Positions 1 through 5,402 of a stretch of DNA of 5,447 nucleotides are shown piece after piece. Origin of the DNA: Coleofasciculus sp. S288 (GTDB lineage Bacteria > Cyanobacteriota > Cyanobacteriia > Cyanobacteriales > Coleofasciculaceae); the NCBI GenBank assembly GCA_020216575.1, contig JAIUYC010000368.1, forward strand, positions 1-5,447, in the 5' to 3' direction. The position numbers were made by a program, and so were the translations under genes. The notes beneath the pieces were generated by a model that saw only the letters and a list, made by a program, of their open reading frames with translations, did no database searches and was not told where the DNA came from. The stretch's first letter is position 1. Every line of letters begins with the position of its first letter.

Positions 1-714
1 CAGAGCAGGAAATTCCCAATTTTTAGAAGTTCCGTCGGCGTTAGTAAACTGACTCATCCACCTATCTGAGCCAATTTTCCTCAGCGTCCAAGCCTGTCCG
101 CTATTGGTTGTCATTGTAAAGCCAAAGCCTGTTCGCTCAAATTGAACATTATAAATTAATTCTTGTGAACTACTAGCTGTTCTGGCAGCTAGCACAATTG
201 AACTTAAAAATGTTTGATCATCGGCTACTATTAATTCTGCTGTGTAACGCTTGCTACCGTTGGAAGCAGCTCCTTTGAGTTGATACCGTCTGCCTCTTTC
301 AACAGTCAAAAACGAAGGCTGGTTTGAATAGTTTGCATCAGATCTATTAACTTGAGGAATGGATTGTGGTTGATTAGGTTGACTAGGATTAGACGGAGCA
401 AAAATATCTATCCCAGGCTGAGGTTGAGGTTGATTTTGAGGATTGGGTGGAGCGAAAATATCGGTTTGTGGTGGAGGAGAACTACTGCCATCTGGACTAA
501 AAATATCTATATCTTGGGCAATGATACTGGTGGAGTCAGCAGTTACAGGAGGTATGGCAGCATTAGCACGGCTGTTGTCAAGCCAGTAGCAGAAGTTCGA
601 GTTGAAACTGAGGATACTACAGAGGAAAATAGTGATCGCTTTCTGAAGCATCGCTCCAGCTATGACAGCAAAAAAACTAATTAAGGCAATAACGAAAAAA
701 CGAGTTTGATGCAT
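1..714 (-). CDS. Exported protein of unknown function with DIFxP repeats, 3' end outside window
   Basis: This is an open frame of 238 codons from ATG at 714 with no stop before the window edge, so the C-terminus is missing. I do not recognise the family. The N-terminus (MHQTRFFVIALISFF) is a signal-peptide-like segment. It is followed by a second hydrophobic stretch at about residues 25-45 and an Ala-x-Ala type site (RANA) near residue 52. Residues about 68-125 form a Pro/Gln/Asn/Ser-rich linker with three DIF[AS]P motifs (starting at D70, D85 and D103). From about residue 134 onward (FLTVERGRRYQL...) the sequence alternates hydrophobic and polar residues like a beta-rich domain and contains several Trp. 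The start at 714 is chosen because GAGGT lies 5 bases upstream, exactly as in the next gene upstream, whose leader is similar. Met22 is an alternative start, but the GGAG before it is only 2 bases away. The gene is last in the visible minus-strand series, 137 bases after its upstream neighbour. Export is inferred and the function is unknown. Confidence 0.8.
   Translation of the reverse strand, partial: MHQTRFFVIALISFFAVIAGAMLQKAITIFLCSILSFNSNFCYWLDNSRANAAIPPVTADSTSIIAQDIDIFSPDGSSSPPPQTDIFAPPNPQNQPQPQPGIDIFAPSNPSQPNQPQSIPQVNRSDANYSNQPSFLTVERGRRYQLKGAASNGSKRYTAELIVADDQTFLSSIVLAARTASSSQELIYNVQFERTGFGFTMTTNSGQAWTLRKIGSDRWMSQFTNADGTSKNWEFPAL
395..507 (-). repeat. Three imperfect 14-bp repeats encoding DIF[AS]P
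   Basis: Near-identical 14-mers lie at 395-408 (GGAGCAAAAATATC), 449-462 (GGAGCGAAAATATC) and 494-507 (GGACTAAAAATATC). They are 54 and 45 bases apart, so they stay in frame, and on the minus strand each encodes D-I-F-[A/S]-P. They sit in the Pro/Gln-rich linker of the truncated exported protein. The spacers vary in length and are Pro/Asn/Gln/Ser-rich, so the short motif seems to be what is conserved. Confidence 0.8.
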
Positions 715-851
715 AAAATACCTCACACAACAAATTATTAGTAATCGCGGTTAAACTGCTCTAAATCCAAGTTAGGTTGTGGACAAACAATCAGATCGGC
801 AATTTCTCAGCGCTAAATAGCATCTAAAATTACTCTGCAATCAGCCAGAAT
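715..851 (-). other. Intergenic gap between the two left-most genes
   Basis: This 137-base gap is the longest in the window. It is AT-rich toward the downstream gene, with a TAATAAT stretch about 25 bases before the Shine-Dalgarno sequence that could serve as a -10 element, but I see no well-spaced -35. I find no convincing terminator hairpin, RNA gene or small reading frame. A separate promoter for the left-most gene is possible but not demonstrated. Confidence 0.35.
720..724 (-). promoter_or_regulatory. Shine-Dalgarno GAGGT that decides the start at 714
   Basis: GAGGT on the minus strand lies 5 bases before the ATG at 714. The same GAGGT with the same spacing precedes the gene at 2123, inside a longer similar leader that begins GTTGTGT in both. 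This favours ATG 714 over the internal Met22. Confidence 0.75.
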
Positions 852-2123
852 CTACCAGAGTGTACTCGAACCACCGCCACCGCTATCACCACCGCTAAAA
901 CCGTCAAAGGGTGGAGTAGAAGGAGAAGGATTACTGGGATTTCTGAATATATCTTCTGCCGCATCTTGCCCAACTTGCTCTCCAAACCACTCTCCAACTT
1001 GTCTTCCCGAAGATTCAGAGTCACTAACAGGCGCATCCGCAGGTCCAAATAAATCGAGAGGCCTTCTTGTCCAACCGTCTGGCATTTTTTGAACAACTGC
1101 TACTGTCTTAGCTTCTCTTTCACTCTGATCCTGATCTCTAAACAACACATACATTTCATACGCAGGGTAAGTCTTACGGAAGCCGATTACTTCTGCCTCT
1201 TCCTGGATTGGATTAATAATGGCTTTGATGTCATATTGAATTGGTGGAGCATCCTTAATTAAGGGGTGCTTAACTAAACCGCTAAACTCAACAGTAATTA
1301 GGTTGTTTTCTCTGCTCCAGTTGTAGCGCATTCCATCTGTTGGTGCTGTGTCAATATGACCAGTTCCTGGTAACAAATCCCCAGTTTGACAATTAACTAA
1401 CCGAGTCTCCCCAGTTTTCGCGGTTCGATCAATAAACCTGACATCTGTTACTTTTTCGCCGTCAAGCTTCACTTCAAATTCAACTAAATCCCGTATGCGG
1501 TATCTTGTCTCATTTATCGCATCTCTTATGTCTAGCGGAAATCCTCGACCATCACCGTGAGAACATTGCTGCTCACCAACAGGAAGTCCTATGTCAGCTA
1601 TTTGATCTGGTATGAATCCCATCAGCCATACTTTAATTCTTTTTGTTTCTTCCCTACGTGTAAATGTGAAAGAAGCAGTCGCTGTAGCTGAACCAGTGGA
1701 AACTCTGCAAAGTACCTGACCAGTGATCGTATTACCATCATTGCTAATTGTTCCTGTGTATTCATTGGTGAATGGTCCTGCTTGCGATGTGAGAGTAAAT
1801 TTATTGCCTAATATTGTGCCAACTGTTACATTGCCGTATCCACCACCACTACCGTCAGAAGATGCCCATCCACCAAAGTTACCTGGTACGCTGATGCTAT
1901 TACCAGTTTGAACTATGGTAAATTCAGGAGTTTTAAATCGAGAGGCAGCCCCCCTAGAACCAGCATGGCATCCGCTATCGTCTGCATGAAAACCATCTCC
2001 CTTGTTAGTCCAAACTCCACTCAAGGATCTTTGGCTTGATTGAGCAACCACCTCCTGAGCGTGGGCAACATAAGGCGTTAAAAAGCTAATCAAGGCAATG
2101 GAAACACAATGAATCCGACGCAT
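852..2123 (-). CDS. Exported two-domain protein of unknown function with Trp-terminated tail
   Basis: The protein is 423 residues, from ATG with GAGGT 5 bases upstream to TAG. A clear signal peptide ends in AHA|Q, with cleavage after residue 22. Residues about 33-156 (SLSGVWTNKGDG ... GTISNDGNTITGQ ... SFTFTRRE) are rich in Gly, Thr and Ser with alternating hydrophobics, like a small lipocalin-type or beta-sandwich fold. Residues about 162-355 form a second domain with GDGRGF (190-195) and TYPAYEMYV (318-326). The GDGRGF plus PAYE pattern reminds me of DUF3238-like proteins, but this is an impression from memory only. Four cysteines outside the signal peptide (52, 139, 187, 245) could form disulfides. 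Residues about 356-423 are a disordered linker with DLFGP (357-361) and DIFRNP (391-396), then a Gly/Ser run, and the chain ends exactly in ...SSTLW. Neighbours on both sides are also exported proteins. Function unknown. Confidence 0.9.
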   Translation of the reverse strand: MRRIHCVSIALISFLTPYVAHAQEVVAQSSQRSLSGVWTNKGDGFHADDSGCHAGSRGAASRFKTPEFTIVQTGNSISVPGNFGGWASSDGSGGGYGNVTVGTILGNKFTLTSQAGPFTNEYTGTISNDGNTITGQVLCRVSTGSATATASFTFTRREETKRIKVWLMGFIPDQIADIGLPVGEQQCSHGDGRGFPLDIRDAINETRYRIRDLVEFEVKLDGEKVTDVRFIDRTAKTGETRLVNCQTGDLLPGTGHIDTAPTDGMRYNWSRENNLITVEFSGLVKHPLIKDAPPIQYDIKAIINPIQEEAEVIGFRKTYPAYEMYVLFRDQDQSEREAKTVAVVQKMPDGWTRRPLDLFGPADAPVSDSESSGRQVGEWFGEQVGQDAAEDIFRNPSNPSPSTPPFDGFSGGDSGGGGSSTLW

Positions 2124-2128
2124 AGTTT

Positions 2129-2133
2129 ACCTC
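2129..2133 (-). promoter_or_regulatory. Shine-Dalgarno GAGGT before the 423-residue protein
   Basis: GAGGT lies 5 bases before the ATG at 2123 and matches the arrangement at 720-724 before the next gene downstream. It confirms the start that yields the complete signal peptide. Confidence 0.75.
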
Positions 2134-2180
2134 GCAACACAACGAAAAATGAATAGAACAATGGCGTGATACGCTCCCTT

Positions 2181-2804
2181 TTACCAAAGCAATCCTGATG
2201 TACCAGAGCTTGGCGGGGCAGTATTAGAAGAAGGCTGTGATTGAATCGGTTGCTGTGGCACATTGCCCGATCCTCCAGCTTGCACAGTTAGGACAAACTC
2301 TCCCTCTACTGCTCCTGTGCCTTGTTGATTTTCGTGTTCAAACTTACCTTGGCTAGTAAATCGACCCGTAATTTGATTGCCTTTTTTGACTAACGTTCCC
2401 TGACTCTCAATGCCAGAAGAAATTAAGGCATCCTGTACTAACTTTGGAAATTGCTCGACAGTTGGCTCCCCGTAGAGTCTCGGTTTTATTTGAGTTACCG
2501 CGAACTCAACAGGTTTACCGTCAATCAAAGGAGAATTTAGAGATAATTCCGCTTGTCTGCCTGCAATTTCCAGCACAATTTGACGAGTGGATGGATTGTA
2601 ACTCCCACTAACCTGATTCACACCAGTTCCTATAGGCACAAAAGCAGAATATTGACTACTGGTAACTCGACCCATCCCACTCACAATTTGAAGAGAGTTT
2701 GCACTCGTTTGAGCTTGAGCCGTAGAGGGTTGAAGATTGAGTTTACCCTCCGCGATCGCAACTGTTCCGATCAAAACCAACAATCCCAGTTTTGCTGAGT
2801 GCAT
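2181..2804 (-). CDS. Small exported protein of unknown function with Trp-terminated tail
   Basis: The protein is 207 residues from ATG, with AAGGA about 5 bases upstream, and stops at TAA. The N-terminus (MHSAKLGLLVLIGTVAIAEG) is a signal peptide. The most likely cleavage is at AQA|Q after residue 31, leaving a mature protein of about 176 residues with no cysteine. Residues about 36-176 look beta-rich. There are two similar blocks, VSGSYNPSTRQIVLEI (65-80) and ITGRFTSQGKFEHENQQ (145-161), each a G-x-[YF] turn followed by a strand, plus one helical segment around 115-130 (PTVEQFPKLVQDALISSG). Residues 177-207 are a Gly/Pro/Gln/Ser-rich tail containing QPSSNTAP (190-197) and ending exactly in SGLLW. 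A HIP1 site lies in the signal-peptide codons. The gene follows a terminator-like hairpin and precedes the 423-residue gene by 57 bases. I do not recognise the family and assign no function. Confidence 0.88.
   Translation of the reverse strand: MHSAKLGLLVLIGTVAIAEGKLNLQPSTAQAQTSANSLQIVSGMGRVTSSQYSAFVPIGTGVNQVSGSYNPSTRQIVLEIAGRQAELSLNSPLIDGKPVEFAVTQIKPRLYGEPTVEQFPKLVQDALISSGIESQGTLVKKGNQITGRFTSQGKFEHENQQGTGAVEGEFVLTVQAGGSGNVPQQPIQSQPSSNTAPPSSGTSGLLW
2752..2759. repeat. HIP1 octamer
   Basis: GCGATCGC, the highly iterated palindrome of cyanobacterial genomes, lies inside the signal-peptide codons of the 207-residue protein. It is the left-most of five copies in the window. None occurs in 1-2751. 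Confidence 0.9.
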
Positions 2805-2845
2805 AGTTATCCTTACCTGTTAATTTTCAAAAGAGAGAAGAAAAG

Positions 2846-2853
2846 GCGATCGC
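2846..2853. repeat. HIP1 octamer
   Basis: This GCGATCGC forms the 3' arm (minus strand) of the terminator-like hairpin after the protease 2 gene. Confidence 0.9.
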
Positions 2854-2865
2854 AAAAAAAAGAGG

Positions 2866-2873
2866 GCGATCGC
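2866..2873. repeat. HIP1 octamer
   Basis: This GCGATCGC is embedded in the longer palindrome GGGCGATCGCCC (2864-2875) and forms the 5' arm (minus strand) of the terminator-like hairpin. Confidence 0.9.
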
Positions 2874-2890
2874 CCCCATCAACCAAAGAC

Positions 2891-3799
2891 TTAAAATCGA
2901 AGGATGGTGCGAACTCTGTCAACCGTGTCCAAGGCTCGACTTGCCGTGTCTAAGACACTATTGATGTCATCGATTTGGTCACGAGGATCGGGTTCAGCAC
3001 TAGCAACATAAGCTGCCCCTAATTCTGGTGCAGATGAGTTTTCAACTTGCAACCCCAAATAAAGCCCTGACTGAGGTGCTAAGCTCAAAAATGTATTAAT
3101 CGGGATGGCATAGTTAAAACCACGTTTAATCTGCCGAGCAATGCTGGTAGCTGCCTCAGGACTTAGCCCTTCCATCTGAAGTTTTTGTGGATCTGCTGTA
3201 TCTCCCATGCCATGAATGGCAACTACGCGACCTCCGGCATCTACTACTGGGCCTCCGCTCATGCCTGGGAGAGTTACGTTCGTATACATCATCTGGTAGC
3301 CCTCCACAGGCTGATCGAGAAAGCCTGATACCCGGTTATACGTGAACTGACGGACAACTTGTCCGGTATTTCCAGGCTCAGGCCACCCAGAGATGAAGAC
3401 TGACTTACCCGGAGTTACAGTGTCGGAATTTGCTAGCTTGGCAACTTTGTAATCTTTATCGCTGGTAAACTCTACCACCGCTAGATCAACCCCAGGCAAG
3501 CGTTTGACCTTGCTGTAATCCAGTTGATAGGCTTGCTTGTCATGGGTCACGAGCTTGTAATCATCCTGCTGGCTGACTACATGATTGGCGGTGAGGACGT
3601 AGTAAGTATTGCTATCTTTGGCAACAATCACCCCAGAGCCGTGTCTCTGATTGCCTCGGATTAAAACAGTAACCTCACGGGCAATATCGTTGACCTCTTC
3701 CCCAGTAAGAGCCATTGCCGCTAGGGGCTGCATAATGACAATCGCACAAGAAATCGCTGTACCAGCCAGTACTGCTGGCAATCCATCGTAAAACTTCAC
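2891..3799 (-). CDS. Secreted trypsin-like (S1 family) serine protease 2
   Basis: The protein is 302 residues. The start is GTG at 3799, supported by a strong GGAGG 7 bases upstream; no in-frame ATG gives the full signal peptide. The signal peptide (residues 1-30) ends in AMA|L. The protease domain spans about 36-240. The catalytic triad is visible as His73 (LTANHVV), Asp105 (GVDLAVV) and Ser181 (GMSGGP), and the strand near the C-terminal end of the domain reads NYAIPINTFL (229-238), common in cyanobacterial S1 trypsin-like proteins. There is no PDZ domain, so this is not a full HtrA/Deg protease. Residues 271-302 form a charged amphipathic helix with hydrophobics every 3-4 residues (I276, I279, L283, A286, L290, V293, L300), possibly a coiled coil, and the chain ends in RF. 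It is paralogous to the protease encoded just upstream (56-base gap). Activity is expected in the periplasm or outside the cell. Substrates are unknown. Confidence 0.92.
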   Translation of the reverse strand: MKFYDGLPAVLAGTAISCAIVIMQPLAAMALTGEEVNDIAREVTVLIRGNQRHGSGVIVAKDSNTYYVLTANHVVSQQDDYKLVTHDKQAYQLDYSKVKRLPGVDLAVVEFTSDKDYKVAKLANSDTVTPGKSVFISGWPEPGNTGQVVRQFTYNRVSGFLDQPVEGYQMMYTNVTLPGMSGGPVVDAGGRVVAIHGMGDTADPQKLQMEGLSPEAATSIARQIKRGFNYAIPINTFLSLAPQSGLYLGLQVENSSAPELGAAYVASAEPDPRDQIDDINSVLDTASRALDTVDRVRTILRF

Positions 3800-3806
3800 G
3801 ATTAAA

Positions 3807-3811
3807 CCTCC
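3807..3811 (-). promoter_or_regulatory. Shine-Dalgarno GGAGG that supports a GTG start
   Basis: A near-perfect GGAGG lies 7 bases before the GTG at 3799. It is the strongest ribosome-binding site in the window and is the main reason for accepting the non-ATG start of protease 2. Confidence 0.8.
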
Positions 3812-3855
3812 AAAATTATTGCAACATCGAATGTGAAAGCTAACTTTTGCCAGAG

Positions 3856-4716
3856 TTATCTACTAGGTGGACTCATAGGGAGCAGATTGGATTCACTAAG
3901 AACGGGCTGTAGGGCATATGCGGAAGGGACGGGAAAGAGCGATCGCCTATCTTCTGCACAAGCAAATTGTCCAGCCTGTTGCACAAATGTCTCCATCGGC
4001 ACTGCCCAACTTAACTGAATGATCTGCTCTTGAAGTTGCTGGGACGGCGCAGAGCCATCCTTAAACAGATAACCATTGCCCCACAGAGGATAGGCGTGTC
4101 TGCCATTGATGCCCACCACCTGACCTTGCCGATTTAGCAAAGGCCCACCACTCATCCCCTTTTGGATGTCATTGGTGTAGCCAATCTGATAACCCCCCTC
4201 TAAGGCTTTATCCAGCAACAGTGAGATTTGCCCAGTGGTGAAGACAAATCCTGTTGAGCCAAAGGGAAATCCAGCGGCGAACACTTCATTCCCTTGAGCC
4301 ACCGTTGATGAATCTCCTAGCGATGCTACGGCATAAACTCCTGTATCACTTCGGAACTGCAACACCCCCAAATCATTACCATTAAACCCAACTGTCCTCG
4401 GCACAATGGCTGAGTAGAGCCGACCATTAGCAGTCTGAATTCGATAGGGCTTGCCGTACCCTGGTGTGAGTACGTGTTCATTGGTAACAACGGTATAAAT
4501 TGGTCCTTGCCTGTGAATCAGAATCCCCGAACCCCAAGTTTCCCCAGAGAGAACTTTGACCGTAATAGATTTCGCCAGTTGGCTCAGTTGTTGTACCGAT
4601 AGTTCGGGTGAGGCAGGAACTACAGGCGCAGAACCATCAGTAGGAAGTGCCTGTACTGGCAGCGGAATGAGCCAACTGTCAATACAAACGATAAGCAATA
4701 GCGATCGCCAATTCAC
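3856..4716 (-). CDS. Secreted trypsin-like (S1 family) serine protease 1
   Basis: The protein is 286 residues. The start is GTG at 4716; an in-frame stop lies five codons upstream, so it cannot extend further. The signal peptide (residues 1-23) ends in VQA|L, and a short Pro/Ser-rich mature N-terminus follows. The protease domain spans about 41-245 with an intact triad: His81 (VTNEHVL), Asp115 (GNDLGVL) and Ser189 (GMSGGP). It ends with the SWAVPMETF strand, equivalent to NYAIPINTF in the paralogue downstream. No PDZ domain is present. The 40-residue tail is Pro/Ser-rich and ends in SPPSR, unlike the helical tail of protease 2. Only 18 bases separate it from the COP23 gene and there is only a weak SD-like sequence (TGAG about 11 bases upstream), so translation is probably coupled to COP23. 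HIP1 sites lie at both ends of the gene (3939 and 4701). Role in exported-protein processing is inferred; substrate unknown. Confidence 0.92.
   Translation of the reverse strand: MNWRSLLLIVCIDSWLIPLPVQALPTDGSAPVVPASPELSVQQLSQLAKSITVKVLSGETWGSGILIHRQGPIYTVVTNEHVLTPGYGKPYRIQTANGRLYSAIVPRTVGFNGNDLGVLQFRSDTGVYAVASLGDSSTVAQGNEVFAAGFPFGSTGFVFTTGQISLLLDKALEGGYQIGYTNDIQKGMSGGPLLNRQGQVVGINGRHAYPLWGNGYLFKDGSAPSQQLQEQIIQLSWAVPMETFVQQAGQFACAEDRRSLFPVPSAYALQPVLSESNLLPMSPPSR
3939..3946. repeat. HIP1 octamer
   Basis: This GCGATCGC lies in the 3' tail-coding part of protease 1. Confidence 0.9.
4701..4708. repeat. HIP1 octamer
   Basis: This GCGATCGC covers codons 3-6 of protease 1 and therefore sits in its translation-initiation region. 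Confidence 0.9.
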
Positions 4717-4734
4717 TTTAGAACTAACTCACAC

Positions 4735-5385
4735 TTACCAATTCAGTCCACCGCGACCATCTGAGGGATTAGGCTGACTCGTTGCTGGAGCTGTATTTGC
4801 GGGTTGTTCGCTAGTGGCAGTAGCATCGCCTGCATCAATAACCTGCGCTTGCTCTAGAAATTTATTCATGTCAATGACGGTTGAACCACTCCCTGTGCTT
4901 TCATAAAGAGGGCCAGATGCGCCAGAGCGGATACTAAACAGTTGTTGAATCTCACGAGCTGCATTCTGCCCAGGTTTGAGGGTGAATAACAGTCGGTCTG
5001 AACTGCAAGGACTGCTACCATCCCCAACACAAATTGCGGGTTGACCGTTGAGATATCCAGCCGTGATGAAGTTCAGCATATTTCTGTTTTTGTAATTCTC
5101 AAATCTGCCAGACACTTCCTCACAGCGTCGCTGAGGGGTATAGCCTCCACCACTGAAATACCGAGACACCCAACGAATTACCTCAACAGTACCGCGTGGG
5201 GTGCGAGCCAAAGTCGCTGGTGTTCCGTCACTCGTTGTACCACAGAAGAACGTGGAGCTTTGAGCCTGACTGGGCTGATTGATGACCATAGCAACGCTAA
5301 GAGCAGTGAGCGTTACTACCGCAGCTTGGGAGAAACTAGCTATGCGAAAAATTCTTGCTCCTGCTGTCAGTAATTGCCGTTTCAT
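4735..5385 (-). CDS. COP23-domain exported protein
   Basis: The protein is 216 residues, from ATG with AAGGAG 11 bases upstream to TAA. A long signal peptide (about residues 1-41) ends in SQA|Q. The mature protein begins with the hallmark COP23 block: FFCGT (46-50), TPRGTVEVIRWVSRYFSGGGYTP (62-84), RRCEEVSGRF (86-95), then LNGQPAICV (112-120). Four cysteines (48, 88, 119, 127) are placed for two disulfides. The family is named after a 23-kDa circadian-oscillating, membrane-associated protein of a unicellular cyanobacterium, and its molecular function is unknown. Beyond the domain (about residue 155 on) is an Ala/Pro/Ser-rich tail with QPANTAP (194-200), ending exactly in GRGGLNW, similar in style to the tails of two downstream neighbours. 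It is the first gene of the visible series, followed after 18 bases by a secreted protease. Whether this copy oscillates daily cannot be told from sequence. Confidence 0.93.
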   Translation of the reverse strand: MKRQLLTAGARIFRIASFSQAAVVTLTALSVAMVINQPSQAQSSTFFCGTTSDGTPATLARTPRGTVEVIRWVSRYFSGGGYTPQRRCEEVSGRFENYKNRNMLNFITAGYLNGQPAICVGDGSSPCSSDRLLFTLKPGQNAAREIQQLFSIRSGASGPLYESTGSGSTVIDMNKFLEQAQVIDAGDATATSEQPANTAPATSQPNPSDGRGGLNW

Positions 5386-5396
5386 ATTCAGTACAA

Positions 5397-5402
5397 CTCC
5401 TT
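5397..5402 (-). promoter_or_regulatory. Ribosome-binding site AAGGAG before the COP23 gene
   Basis: AAGGAG lies 11 bases before the ATG at 5385, slightly further than usual but the only purine-rich match. The remaining 45 bases to the window edge show no well-spaced -35/-10 pair that I would call a promoter. Confidence 0.6.

Larger units (their letters stand above)
2835..2874 (-). terminator. Terminator- or attenuator-like hairpin built from two HIP1 sites
   Basis: On the minus strand, 17 bases after the protease 2 stop codon, GGCGATCGC (2874-2866) can pair perfectly with GCGATCGCC (2853-2845). This gives a 9-bp stem with a 12-base loop that is mostly T. It is followed at once by TTTTCTTCTC (2844-2835), the pyrimidine tract expected for a Rho-independent terminator. 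The plus strand has no T-tract on its other side, so the polarity fits minus-strand transcription. Each arm is itself a HIP1 palindrome and could fold alone. No obvious promoter fits in the 30 bases between this and the next gene, so partial readthrough (attenuation) or a 3'-end stabilising role is as plausible as full termination. Confidence 0.55.

Noticed and set aside
352..684. Plus-strand open frame of 110 codons
   Set aside because: It lies antisense to the truncated exported protein, has an Arg-rich composition with no domain or signal, and mirrors the repeated linker codons. It is a shadow frame.
830..1096. Minus-strand open frame of 88 codons overlapping the 3' end of the 423-residue gene
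   Set aside because: It is in another frame of a Gly/Ser/Pro-rich coding tail, and its hydrophobic run comes from reading Gly-rich codons out of frame. There is no supporting start context.
1723..1911. Plus-strand open frame of 62 codons
   Set aside because: It is antisense to a well-supported exported protein, has no ribosome-binding site I can see, and has a Pro/Leu/Val-rich composition expected from reversed Gly/Asn/Thr codons.
2158..2172. Small inverted repeat GCGT-ATC-ACGC between the 207- and 423-residue genes
   Set aside because: The stem is only 4 bp with a 3-base loop and no T-tract, too weak to call a terminator.
2553..2798. Plus-strand open frame of 81 codons
   Set aside because: It is antisense to the 207-residue exported protein and shows no domain, signal or start site.
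3833..4018. Plus-strand open frame of 61 codons
   Set aside because: It overlaps the 3' end of protease 1 on the opposite strand and has no recognisable feature.
2891..4716. HtrA/Deg assignment for the two proteases
   Set aside because: Both proteins end within about 60 residues of the protease domain and contain no PDZ domain, so a general S1 trypsin-like call is safer.
4556..5373. Plus-strand open frames at 4556-4777 and 5041-5373
   Set aside because: Both are antisense to the protease 1 and COP23 genes, which have convincing families. Neither has an SD sequence or domain.
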